Source: Armigeres subalbatus (taxonomy: Eukaryota; Arthropoda; Insecta; Diptera; Culicidae). From it: a DNA stretch of 64,000 nt. Shown one piece after another: positions 1 to 12,779 of the stretch. Position 1 is the stretch's first letter. Each line of letters opens with the position of its first letter. The DNA is taken from NCBI RefSeq assembly GCF_024139115.2, contig NC_085141.1:177766994-177830993 (forward strand), read 5' to 3'. The notes beneath the pieces are model-generated. The model was not told the origin of the DNA. It worked only from the letters and a program-made list of their open reading frames with translations, and did no database searches. Position numbers and translations under genes: made by a program.

Positions 1-875
1 ACGTGGTGTGTTACGTAGTAAGATCCTAACGGTTACATTGCCAGCTACAGGCAAATTCTGACCCAACGAATACCTTCCTCATTATCCAACTCCGTGGTAC
101 TTATGAGGTTGTCGCTAAGTCGGTGGCCTCTCGTTAAGTAAGTACTACATCAACACTTCCTTCCTCTCCCTAGTTACGGTGAAGATGGGCGTGGCCAGGA
201 GTAGTAATCCTCATGCTTTTGTTATTTTTGTTTAAGACTGGAATCAAGGACCACTCCCCTTCTTGATTTCTGATAGCATTCTAGATAAGGATCTCAAAAG
301 TAAAACATGAGTATCACTAGTGTCCAATCTACGAATTACACCGTAACAATGCTAATGCTAATGCTAATGCTTACCTTTGTATGGGGCTGTCATATTGTGT
401 CTTGGAAGAAAACTTCAAATTAATATATCCAACCTTTTCTTTTCATAAAATGCTAGTAGGTCCGGAATGCGGAATGTACTGTTGTTCCATCTATTTCATC
501 CGCTGCCTTTCCAGTGGAAGCGGATGATACATAAGCGTTGTGCTGCTTGTTTCTACCAGTTCATAGTCTCCATAAGAATGCGCAAAGAAAACGACCATCA
601 CTTGACTATCAGCCGCTTGGTAAATTGAGGCATCATCCATGCGAATCTATTTTTTGCACCTTCTCCTTCCGACGCGACGTGCGTTTGCGGTGCTACCACG
701 GTGATTTTCCGCCGTTGCCAAGCGATTATGATTTGGACTTCGAAATTTTTTTGTCTCGGCTCAACCTTCTCTCGCGCAGAATTATAGTTCTGAAAAGAAC
801 TCATCTGTTTTTAATATTTTTTCAAAAACAAACAGCAAGACAACCCAACGTAAGAGCAGCTAGGTGCAGCATCTC
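1..875. other. Unassigned intergenic DNA
   Basis: No convincing gene is visible. A perfect (AATGCT)4 microsatellite lies at 348-371. The short frames at 538-879 overlap one another on both strands and look like no family I know. The right edge runs directly into an RTE-like retrotransposon remnant, so part of this stretch may be its untranslated 5' region. Confidence 0.5.
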
Positions 876-1990
876 TTGAAGATGGCTGGAAAGATATTCG
901 ATCCACCGCAACCGCTGCACTAGGCAAGGTGCCCCCGAATCAGAGAAGCGACTGGTATGACGGCGAATGTGAGCAGTTAGTTGAGGAGAGGAATGCAGCA
1001 TGGGCGAGCTTGATGCAATACCACACGAGGGCGAACTAGGCACGATACAAACGGGCGTGGAACAAACAAAACTAGATTTTTCGGAAGAAAAAGCGCCAGC
1101 AGGAAGATCGAGACCGTGAAGAGATGGAGCAACTGTACCGCGCTTATAACGCACGAAAGTTCTATGAGAAGTTGAACCGTTTTCGTAAGGGCCACGTGCC
1201 ACAGCCCGATATGTGTAAGGACATAAGCGGGAACCTTCTTACAAACGAGCGTGAGCTGATCCAAATGTGGCGGCAGCACTACGAAGAGCACCTGAATGGC
1301 GATGTGGCAGACAACGGTGGCGGTATGACAATGAACCTAGGAGCACGCGCGCAGGACAAGCGACTTCCAGCTCCGAATCTCCAGGAAATCCAGGAGGAAA
1401 TCGGCCAGCTGAAAAATAACAAAGTCATTGGAGTTGACCAACAACCAGGAGAGCTGTTTAAACACAGTGGTGAGCCATTGGCTAGAGCGCTGCACTTGGT
1501 AATTACCAAGGTTTGGGAGGATGAGGTTCTGCCGCAGGAGTGGATGGAAGGTGTCGTATGTCCTATCTACAAAAAGGGCGATAAGCTGGATTGTAGAAAC
1601 TACCGCGCAATCATATTGCTGAACGCAGCCTACATGGTACTCTCTCAAATTTTAAGCCGCCGACTAACACAAATTGCTAGAGAGTACGTGGGGCAGTACC
1701 AGGCGAGATTTATGGGTGAACGCTCCACCACGCACCAGGTGTTCGCCATTCGGCAAGTACTGCAGAAATGCCGCGAATACAACGTGCCCACACATCATCT
1801 ATTCATCGACTTCAAATCCGCATATGATATAATCGATCGGGACCAGCTGTGGCAGCTAATGCACGAACACGGATTTCCGGATAAACTGACACGGTTGATC
1901 AAAGCGATGATGGATCGGGTGATGTTCGTAGTTGAAGTTCCGTCGAATTTGAATCTGGAGAGGTTTCAGGCCCTTCCGTGTTGATCTTCC
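876..1990 (+). pseudogene. RTE-like non-LTR retrotransposon, RT 5' part (decayed)
   Basis: Reverse transcriptase that would copy the element's RNA at a nicked chromosomal site. The clearest frame is 1124-1984 (286 codons). It carries the linker upstream of RT, the IYKKGD and NYRAI blocks, a GERSTTHQVF block and the LFIDFKSAYD block that supplies the first catalytic aspartate. The same reading can be followed back to about 876 but crosses two stop codons, so the true start is lost. It ends abruptly at about 1990, before the catalytic FADD box; that box and the C-terminus resume near 3008, after unrelated sequence. The family is of the APE endonuclease/RT type seen in many insect genomes; assignment to the RTE clade is inferred from overall resemblance. 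Confidence 0.8.
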
Positions 1991-2647
1991 GGTGTGGAAT
2001 TAGGGTGTATACTACCTGGATATTTGACGATCTGCCTTCCTCTAATGCTAATTGTATGCCGGAACAATCGTTTTACTCGCAGCTGGCGGGACAACAGCAG
2101 CTTAGCCGTAATGCACATTTTCATGCTGGGAGCGTCGTCGTTTCGATGCCGATGGAAGTTGTGAAAGGGTTCACGTCGATGAAGGCAGCCTTGTGTCCAA
2201 CTCCCACGTCGGTAGTCAACGTCTCAATCCTAAGGAGCATATTTATCATTATCTAATAAAAAACAAAATGAACTGAAGTCGTAAATCAAGTGAGACAATA
2301 ATTAAATATCTTACCAGCTTGCGTTAACTCTATTAGGGAAAAAATCGCGAACACTCTTGGTCTCGGTTTTCTTTTTGTCAACCTAAAGTTGTTCATCGAC
2401 CTCTGAAACATAGCAACTTTATGTGAAAATTTATAATTTTCAACTATTTGAAATCAGACATAAATGTTATGTTTGCGCATACATAAATAGCATACGTTAC
2501 GCTAATATCATTTATATTCTACCCAATTATAGGTAAGAGATGTAACATGAAGTTTATTATAGACCAAATAAAATTGATTATTGTTGTACCTTATAAAAAG
2601 TATAAATTTTGACCGAATAGATTGTAAGTTTGAAATTTTATTAGTGT
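1991..2647. other. Insert between the RT halves
   Basis: This DNA separates the two halves of the RT remnant and is not RT-derived in any frame I can follow. A 92-codon plus-strand frame (1978-2256) ends in a stop followed by an AATAAAA-like motif at about 2253, but the product is not recognisable. From about 2260 on, the sequence is plain AT-rich DNA. Confidence 0.4.
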
Positions 2648-2800
2648 ACGTTATGTGGAAGATATTGATTTGGAAAATGTATTGGAGGTAACCACTTTCC
2701 CTTCGATGGGACTTGAACCCATGACCCTACAGTACGCTAGACTGGTGCTTTAACCAACTAAGCTACGAAGGACCTCCGTCGGCCTTCGCAACCTAGCGGC
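2648..2800 (-). mobile_element. tRNA-derived SINE with intact cloverleaf head
   Basis: On the minus strand, 2772-2699 folds as a tRNA. It has a 6-bp acceptor stem (CCTTCG with CGAAGG), a D stem GCTT/AAGC, an anticodon stem CAGT/ACTG around the loop CTAGCGT, and a T arm ATGGG-TTCAAGT-CCCAT holding the pol III B box. The anticodon position would read AGC. No encoded gene end follows; a 3' tail (GTGGTTACCTCC, then AATATCTTCCACAT) does. The same tail recurs at 60862-60950, so this is a dispersed SINE rather than a single tRNA gene. Confidence 0.75.
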
Positions 2801-3007
2801 TACTGAACGAGCTCGAGATTCCCAAATTGGACGCATAGTCAAATCACTCGCAATCCATTTCTCAAGCCAACACTTCCACATGTGTATAGTACACGTCCAC
2901 ATTAGAGGAGCGTGAGTATTTAGAATGTCTGGTGGCTATACACATTCTTCATCAGCAACTGTACTGATCAAGTGAGGTTATGTAAGCTAGAGTGAGTGGT
3001 ACGATTT

Positions 3008-3662
3008 TCACGAAGTCCGTCCAGTTATTTGGTTTCGCTGACTACATTGATATTATGGCACGTAACTTCGAGGGGATGGAAGAAGCCTACATCAGACTGA
3101 AAAACGAAGCTAAACCGATTGGATTAGTCATCAACACGTAGAAGACGAAGTACATGATAGAAAGAGGCTTAGGAGAGGACAACGTAAGCCCCCCACAACG
3201 AGTTTGCATCGGTGGTGACGAAATCGAGGTGGTTTGAAGAATTCGTGTACTTGGGCTCACTGGTGACCGCCGATAATGATACCAGCAGAGAAATTGGGAG
3301 ACGCATCATGGCAGGAAAACGTACGTGCTCCGAAAAATGCTTCGATCGAATAGAGTACGCCGCCGTACCAAACTGACTATCTACAAAACGCTGATTAGAC
3401 CGGTAGTTCTCTACGGACACGAGACCTGGACGGTGCTCGTGGAGGACTAATGCGCACTGGGAGTTTTCGAAAGGAAAGTGCTGCGTACCATCTATGGTGG
3501 CGTGCAGATGGCGGACGGTACGTGGAGGAGGCGAATGAATCACGAGTTGCATCAGCTGTTGGGAGAACCATCCATCGTTCACACCGCGAAAATCTGAAGA
3601 CTGCGGAGAATGCGGTCAGAATGTCGGACAGTGATCCGGTGAAAATGGTGAAAAAGCTGATA
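3008..3662 (+). pseudogene. RTE-like retrotransposon, RT 3' part (decayed)
   Basis: Continuation of the RT that stops at about 1990. The first readable block is FGFADYIDIM, where the catalytic FADD box has its second aspartate replaced by tyrosine. The KTKYM, EFVYLGSLVT, SREIGRRI and YKTLIRPVVLYGHETW blocks of the RT C-terminus follow, then VFERKVLRTIYGG and RRRMNHEL. There are in-frame stops in the KTKYM region and after the ETWTVL block, and a frame change near 3340. About 60 residues expected between the halves are missing, so the split combines insertion and deletion. The product cannot be active. Confidence 0.8.
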
Positions 3663-5888
3663 TATTTCTCATAAATATTAGGCAATCATTGTGAACTTAA
3701 TTTTGACATATAAGTCCAAGTGTATGCCTCTGTAATGTAGGCAACTCTATATATGAAGTGGGTAACCGATCTGCGGAACCATTCCATTCATCTTTTTCTC
3801 CTGTACGAATGTTTCTTGTGGCATTGTTTAATCGTCACGCGCCGGGTCAGGGATCTGCACAATCAGTCAATGTGAAATACCTACTGACTTTGATTTCCCC
3901 ATCTGTCGATTTTCCCATCTCTTTTCTCTCCACACTCTTCATGTGCCGTGCATTGCACACTAAAGCTGATTAAAGTGGTCTGTTTCTTCGTTAATTTTCC
4001 AATTAGACGTAGCAAAACACTGCGATTGTTTGTTTTGCTGTCGACTCCTTGGGGGTATTTTCAGGCATTTGAATTGGATCACCTCACATATCCAGCACCT
4101 ATATATTTGCTTAAGCCGCCCAGTCGGCCGTGAAGTTCAAGTTCGACTGAGAAAATCGAAAGTTTAATTTCTCGCTCTCCTCCTCCCATTTGCAAACCGC
4201 AATCACATCAGTAGGTATTTAGAAGCAAATACTACTTTAATACACTTGCACTTTTATTTGCAACTATTCTATTCCGAGCTGTGTTTTTGCAACGTAAAAG
4301 GTGGCTACCGAACGCCGTCATTTTGTGAGATAGAAAGAAATGTCATTAAAATCAAGTGAAAAATAGTGCTTCAATGGATTGGGAAAATGCTCAATGTGGC
4401 TTGTAAAAAAAGTAATTATCGGCAGCCCGCATGCTCTTTATGCCAATGTTCGTTTTATCGTCCAATTAACGCATCACAGAAATACTTCATTTCATTTCAA
4501 ACGAGAGCGACTCTTCAAACCAATTAGCACTAGTCAAACATATGCCAATCGTCAAGATATATAATGAATGGCTACAATAAAAACTCCCCATGAGAAATGA
4601 GAAGCTACATTCAAGAGCTACTAATAAAACGGATCTTATTTATTACAAAATAGCTTTAAAATGTTTGTTTATGGAAATTTTGATGCATAATTGAAAAAAA
4701 TTTCCTCTATTTATGAGAAGTTTTTTCTTCTATATTAAGGCCGATACAAATATTGAAAAAACAATTATTTCCTCCCCCTTTAATAATACTTTGAGGGGGT
4801 AACAAAAAAAAAACGTAACAAGTGCAAGGAGTTTTTATTTTTTTTTTCATTTTAATATTTATTTTTTATTATGCCCAGCCAACCCCCCCCCTGACCTTCT
4901 GGAGACAAGTAGGGCAAAATGTGAATTAAATATTTGTAAAGGCCTAATGTGAATTTTGATATTTGAATCAGTTCTTCACTCGTCACATGGACTGGCCCGG
5001 GGCACTTGGAAGGGAGAGGGGACCTTCCATACCATAGGAAAAGTTTAATTAAAGAATGAAAATTAAGAATAACATTGATAAAACTCATAACTAACACTTA
5101 ACAATTCTAAAGTTAAAAACTAGTAGACGAATGTAACAAAGACAAAACATATCCCAAGTAAAATTTTTAGTTTTATAACGCTCTTGAAGTGCATTATTTA
5201 TTCTAGAGAAGTGCTTTCAAACCATTGTAAAACCAAACTATTACTGGGGATGTGTACGATTTTAGTGTTGATCCCGCAACCTGGTACTAGTTGTACAGTA
5301 TATGGATCCAGGAGACCATTGGTGTTCTTGAAGCCAGACCTGTTGTCGTTCAATGCGCTGCTCTCCGGAGATACTAAAACTGGCTCAAGGCGCGAACCAT
5401 ACCCCAAAAGTCGCAAATTTAACCCTTAATTCCCTCTGGTCGAAAGATAGGCTTAGCAACTAGACAAATCAGAACGCCTATAGTATTCGACGAACACAAT
5501 ATAAAATCAGAACGCTGTTTATTCAGCTGGAGAAATTCATTGAAGTTTTCAATGGCAGCATTTTCAAACTTGCAGTGCTGCAAGAAACGGTCAGGAGATA
5601 GAAGGAGTGGGTTCAGCAAAGATGTTGGAATAGGGGAGGTGTGAGGCCCTTCCAGCTGATCTTATTGAAATCAATAGTTAAGGTTGAGAAGGGGACTTAG
5701 AACCCGGGTTGCGATTCTCGGGTTAATCAGCCACTAGGGGGTGAGGACTTACAACCTTGAGAGAATCCATGGAAAGCCCGATCGTCTTGAATTGTGGGTC
5801 CCTCGGGATGCCCATGTAGCCGTTTGGATTAGTTGTGCATGTGTAAGCCCCCACCTTTAAGGAACAGATGAGGGCAGGGATGCTTTTT
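3663..5888. other. Unassigned AT-rich intergenic DNA
   Basis: No reading frame exceeds about 80 codons and none resembles a known family. Homopolymer tracts are present (A runs near 4805, T runs near 4840, a C run near 4886). The segment 5630-5888 is less AT-rich and leads straight into the left end of the dispersed element at 5889. I see no RNA gene or clear element end. Confidence 0.5.
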
Positions 5889-5897
5889 TGCCTTTCT

Positions 5898-5914
5898 CGT
5901 ATACTAAGTATACG
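5898..5914. repeat. Subterminal 17-bp perfect palindrome
   Basis: CGTATACT-A-AGTATACG: two perfect 8-bp arms around one central base, just inside the left end of copy A. It is kept exactly in copy D (61222 onward) and nearly so in copy B. Its fixed position suggests a protein-binding site or a cruciform-prone end; the function is inference. Confidence 0.7.
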
Positions 5915-6014
5915 GTAAAGGCTATATGATCGCTCCAAAAACAAACTTTTTATAGAAGGCCCGGAGACCCATAGTGTTATATACCAATCGACTCAGTTCG
6001 ACGAATCAAGGTGA

Positions 6015-8470
<2,456 letters not shown>

Positions 8471-8944
8471 CAAAAAAGTCTAGCTCACTTTCTTAGCACT
8501 TATACTTCATCTATTCCCCAAGCAACACAATTTCAACAAATCTGGTTGCAGTAACCATATTGTGACTGAATCCGGTCATATATAAGTTACTGTGATTGAT
8601 GTGCAATATGTGTGCTTCACAGGTCGCTCGCAACAGATTGCATTCGACGCAGAATCTTGTCCCATTGTTTCCTATAGAAACTTGGCCGGATCGTACAATT
8701 GGGTCAAAAGTTATGACGAAAATACTAATTTTAAAACTACTAAATAAAATGCCATTTTTTGCTCTTATGCTCATCCGATTTGTTTGCAACAAATTGCGTC
8801 TGGCGAGAATTTTTTTATGCATATAAACAAATATGAAAAATAAGACCAATCCACATATTGGTGTTATTTGAGATTTTTCCAAACCTTTTGAACGAACGAG
8901 AAAGGCACCATCACCGCTAGGTGGATTAATCTGGGTTTTTTGTC

Positions 8945-9512
8945 TTTGTTTGAGAGGTAGTGATGCTGGCTGGATGATTATAAAGCGCGTCCCTGATACT
9001 GACAGTATCCCTCGGCACCTGGAATTTAGGGCATCGGCATACGTAATGTTCCACAGTGTTGTGAACCCCGCAAATGACGCAAATTATCCGGGAAATGCTC
9101 CTGCTGAAGTTGTGCGAGAGCCGCGTGTGTCTGGTTCGGAGTCGAGAGAGGATTTGCTGGTCCTTTCGGTTTCTTAGGTCCATCCAAGCCGACGTGGTTC
9201 CTTTGATTTTCCGCAGATGCCCAGTAGTGGAAGCTCTCCAGGATATTTCCCAGCTGTCTCGCACTGTCTTTCTCATCTAGGTTTTTACGTCTCCCACAGG
9301 GACGGTTGATGCAAATCGCCGGCCTTAACATTCGACTCCAGCAAGGTAATCGGCCGTGGTATTGCTAGGCACTCCACAGTGCCCCGGGATTCAAGCAAGG
9401 GTCATATTTAGGAGCATGTTTTCCTTGCCATGGATCCAGGGGTGTTGATGCGTTTCGCTCTGAAGTTCGGAGATAACACTAGCAGAGTCGGAAAGAAGTT
9501 TATATTATTCCA
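8945..9512 (-). pseudogene. Non-LTR retrotransposon RNase H and C-terminal zinc-motif remnant
   Basis: Reading the minus strand from 9512, a DSASVISELQSETHQHPW block and a PGHCGVPSN block give the end of an RNase H domain. They are followed by a WMDL segment, LSRLRTRHTRLSH, and a CVICGVHNTVEHYVCRCPKF-type CCHC block. This order marks the 3' end of ORF2 in RNase H-bearing non-LTR clades (I, R1, Loa group). Stop codons interrupt it near 9410 and 9330. The RT domain is absent. It lies exactly between two same-orientation copies of the dispersed element. Confidence 0.75.
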
Positions 9513-9543
9513 TGCAACATATTTTTTATGATTTCTGTGGTTT

Positions 9544-10041
9544 TGCCTATCCCGTATACTAAGTATATGGAAAGGCTATAAGATCGCTCCAAAGCCTAAC
9601 TTTTGATATAAGGTTTGGAGACCCACAGTGTTATATGCCAATCGACTCAGCTCGACGAATTGAGGTGATGTCTGTAAGTGTGTATGCGTGTGTGTACAAA
9701 AATGTGAGACATAATTTTGGGTACTTAGCATCATCTGATTTGTTTGCAACAAGTAGCATTAGACGCAGAATCCAGTTCCATTGTTTGCTATTGAAAGTTT
9801 TCCCGATCGGCCATTGCATTCCAGAGCTATTGACAAAACATTGTTTTTTGCCAAGATGAAAAAATCTAAATCGATTTTTTAAGAGATTGCTTCAATGCAT
9901 TCAAATGACCGGAAATAGATATGTATTGATGGAAATAGTAGAATCTATCCACCTGTTTTCACCTCTCTTGTGTATTTTTATTATTTTCGTAATGCGCGAG
10001 AAAGACACTACACACGCTAGGTGGATTAATCTGGGTTTTTT
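9544..10041 (+). mobile_element. Dispersed foldback-type element, copy B (single-unit form)
   Basis: A compact 498-bp copy with the left end TGCCTATCCCGTATACTAAG, the same left module ending GTGATGTCTGT, a short TG-rich tract, one diverged 167-bp unit (TTTGCAACAAGTAGCATTAG, then ACGCAGAATCC) and the right end CACGCTAGGTGGATTAATCTGGG. It shows the unexpanded structure from which the copy A satellite must derive. No coding potential. Confidence 0.8.
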
Positions 10042-10439
10042 CTTAAAATTAATTTTATTGTTTAAACATAATAGAACATAATTGGGAATGTAGCATGTAC
10101 CAAGTAGGGTAGAATAACATATTTATATCATGTTGTGTCGTTGAGTTTTTAGAATTTTCGTTCAGTATGTTGGTTCAATGGTTCAATGGTTTAAAATGGG
10201 TGCACGAATATTCTATCCATAATGCCACTGCCAGACGGTGGGAGTTACATTGTAAAACACACTCAAACGCACATTATGTTGGTTCAAAGGTTTGTTTTTG
10301 GAGTGTCCTATATAGACCTTTGCGCAAATGAAATTTTATCGGCGGCGACGTGATAGGTCATTTTCAGCCAGCGGTGGGTGGGTCGGCGGCGCAGCGGCGT
10401 GTGGGTCGGCATGGGCTAATTTTATGCATCCAAATTTCT
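10042..10439. other. Unassigned AT-rich DNA
   Basis: No gene seen. A motif near 10117 (AATAACATATTTATATCATG) recurs in altered form near 41515, so part of this stretch is a dispersed repeat. GC content rises at 10340-10410 (GGCGGCG tracts) next to the 15-bp array. Confidence 0.4.
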
Positions 10440-11335
10440 GCAGATGTCTTCTGAAGCTTCCAGGAGTTCTCCCGGAAACACCTCCAGGAATTCCTTCAAA
10501 AACTTCTTCAGGAATCCCTCAGGAAGTTTCTTCAGGAATTCCTCAGGAAGTTTCTAAAGAAATTCCTCCGGAAGTTCCTCCAGTAATTCCTCCAGAAGTT
10601 CCTCCGGGAATTCCGTTGGATGTTCCTCCAGCAATTCTTTCGAAAGTTCCTCCAGGAATTTTTCCGGAAGTTCCTCCAGAAATTCCTCCAGAAATCACTC
10701 CACGAAGTCCTCCGGAACTTCCTCCAGAAACTCCTCCGGAAGCTCCTCCAGAAATTCCTCCGAAAGGTAGTCCAGGAATTCCTCCTAAATTTACTCCACA
10801 AATTCCTCAGAAAGGTCGTTCAAAAAATATTCTAGGGTTTTCCTGTTTGTTCCAATTTTTTATCTGAAAGTTCATCCCGGAATTCCTAAGTTCGTCAAAA
10901 AATTGCTCCAAAATTTCTTCAGAGATATTCATAAGTTTTAAGAAATAGGAAATACTCCAGAAATTCACATGAGGACTCCAGTAGATTCTTTCACAGATAC
11001 ATAAACTTTAAAATAATTCTCCTGAAATTCCCTTTGAATTCCTTTAAAAATTCACACGGCAACCCTCTATAGTCACCTTTCACCCAGCTCTCAAGAATCC
11101 TGCCGGGAATTCTTCTAGATATTGCCTCCTAAATTCCTCCAAGAATTCTACTCGAAAAGCATTTAGGAATTCTCTAGTATTTCCTTTAGCATTTCTTCTG
11201 GAAATTCCTTAAAGAGTTCATTCAGATATTCTTTCGGTTATTTTTACAAAATTGCTACAAAAATTCTTCTAAAATTTCTCTAGAAATTATTTAAGAAAAT
11301 ACTCCCGATAATTCCCACGGGAGATTCTTTAGAAT
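10440..11335. repeat. GGAATTCCTCC-type short-period array
   Basis: Period of about 15 bp built on TTCCTCCAGGAA and TTCCTCCGGAAG, regular from 10440 to about 10830 and increasingly degenerate to 11335. Because the unit is a multiple of three, every frame stays open: the plus strand reads as a PPEIPPEVPP-type peptide, and the minus strand as WRNFRRN. This is repeat coding, not selection for a protein. Related degenerate tracts occur at 12120-12235 and 40255-40480. Confidence 0.9.
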
Positions 11336-11589
11336 GAATGGCGGTAGCGGTTTTTATAAGTAGCGTTTTTGGCTCTAAATCCAGCTAACCAAAATGTCAT
11401 AGCAAAAAACGTTTTTGATTCTTATTAAAACTCTCTTATTAAAACCAAAATATTTCATTTCATCGTATAGTCTTCCAGTCACTTATTTTCTAACAGACAG
11501 TAGTAATGGCTGATGGTCGAAGGCCAGTAAATCGACCGAAACGTTCGGACAGTCTGGCAAAGTTTTGTTTTGTCATTTTTCGCCAATAA
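11336..11589. other. Unassigned spacer
   Basis: AT-rich sequence with no gene seen, lying between the short-period array and an RT fragment. Confidence 0.4.
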
Positions 11590-12090
11590 CAAATCGATGA
11601 GAATCCCCACCAGTATCTTGGAACATTAGTGACGTGCGATCATGATGTTACCCGCGAGGTGAAAAGGCGTATTGCGGAGCTGCAAATAGGGCTTATTACG
11701 GGCTTCGTAACCAGCTTAAGACCCGTAGTCTGCAAACGAAAACAAAACTCGCGCTGTATACTACTCTGATTCTTCCGGTGGCTTTATACTGCCATGAGAC
11801 ATGGACGTTAAAGGAGGCTGAGGGAGAGCTTTCGGAGTGTTTGAGCGTAAGGTGCTGCGGACAATACTCGGCGGTAAACAGGAGAACGGTATCTGGAGGA
11901 GTCACCTGAATCACTAGGCTTCGTGGAAGGCCGCGTACACGATGGCTTTTTGCAGTTGAAGAGGACCTGAGGGAGCTCAATGTTCAGGGCGACTGGAAGC
12001 GATTGGCCCAGGATCGAGTCCAGTGGAGAAGGATACTCCATTCGGCGTAGGTTCATCGAAGAGCTGTAGCCCATCAAGTATCAAGTAAGT
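11590..12090 (+). pseudogene. RTE-like retrotransposon 3' fragment
   Basis: Starts in the YLGTLVT block after the RT catalytic core and continues through EVKRRIAA, a TKTKLALYTTLILPVALYCHETW block, and a final basic segment ending near 12075. Frame breaks occur near 11835 and 11900, and a stop follows SHLNH. It ends in a repeated AAGTA-type tail (ATCAAGTATCAAGTAAGTA), resembling the TAAG tail of the larger RTE-like element ending at 45808. This is a 5'-truncated insertion, typical of target-primed reverse transcription. Confidence 0.75.
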
Positions 12091-12119
12091 ATGTTTCTTT
12101 AAGAACAATATCCAAGATG

Positions 12120-12235
12120 TATTTTTTATTATAAAAATCCGCAGGGGGTCCTGGAAGATTTCTTGGAACAGTTCCTGCAGGATTTACTGAAGAAATTCTT
12201 GAAGAATTTCTGGTTTAAATTCATGGAATACTGTT
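12120..12235. repeat. Degenerate tract of the short-period repeat
   Basis: Repeated GAAGAATTTCTGG and CCTGGAAGATTTC phrases, an old relative of the 10440-11335 array. Confidence 0.5.
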
Positions 12236-12297
12236 TGGATAAATTATTGAATAAATTGTTGATGTAATGTTTGAATTTCCCAATGGACTCAAGCTGT

Positions 12298-12426
12298 CAG
12301 TACACTGTTTGTCATAAAGACAAATATTTGTCAATCCAGCCTGAAATACATGTCGATTTCTTATCAGTCTAATAGATGTCTGGATTAACTTGACAAATAT
12401 TTGTCGATATGACAAACAGTGGACTA
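12298..12426. mobile_element. Small MITE with 35-40-bp inverted ends
   Basis: The left end (ACACTGTTTGTCATAAAGAC, then AAATATTTGTCAA) is mirrored at the right end (TTGACAAATATTTGTC, then GATATGACAAACAGTGGA). The interior is only about 50 bp. There is no coding capacity. Confidence 0.7.
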
Positions 12427-12532
12427 AAGGTATACAGGTGGAGTCTTGAAAAATATCCTGGAAAAGTAGTTGAAAAGACAGGAACACCGTCTTCGACCAG
12501 AGGTCGTACAGACTGAACACTTAGCACCTAGA

Positions 12533-12616
12533 CAACGGACAGGGCGGGGAATCGAATCCACGCTCCATAGCCCATGCGTTTAGACGATTGACGCCGCTAA
12601 CCCCACGAAGCCCACT
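12533..12616 (-). mobile_element. tRNA-derived SINE head
   Basis: The minus strand reads GCTTCGTGGGGTTAGCGG (A-box-like), then GTGGATTCGATTCCCC (B-box) about 45 bp later, ending CGCCCTGTC. This is a pol III promoter pair. The acceptor stem does not pair well, so it is a SINE or tRNA relic rather than a tRNA gene. Confidence 0.55.
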
Positions 12617-12699
12617 GCTTCAATAGTCCTTTAATAACTATCGACATGGTAAAAAACTCGGCGGTATAATAAACTTTCATACGGCGGCATTTATTTTTA

Positions 12700-12775
12700 A
12701 AGACGGCGTGGCGCAGTGGTTCACAGGGCTAACGCTATAGCCTTTCATTGCAACTATGTTGCACGAGAAAGGCAA
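12700..12775 (+). repeat. A-box fragment joined to a dispersed-element end
   Basis: GGCGTGGCGCAGTGGTTCAC at 12704 is a good tRNA A-box half without a B box. It is followed by AGCCTTTCATTGC and TTGCACGAGAAAGGCA, matching the two ends of the 5889 family with almost no interior. It may be a junction of two relics. Confidence 0.35.
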
Positions 12776-12779
12776 AAAA

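Noticed and set aside
2699..2772. Genuine tRNA gene with anticodon AGC
   Set aside because: The same tail sequence recurs at 60862, no separate terminator follows, and the body differs from usual alanine tRNA; SINE is the better call.
10328..10867. 179-codon proline-rich protein (PPEVPPEIPP)
   Set aside because: It is a translation of the 15-bp GGAATTCCTCC array; the other strand is open too, and all open frames follow from the unit length.
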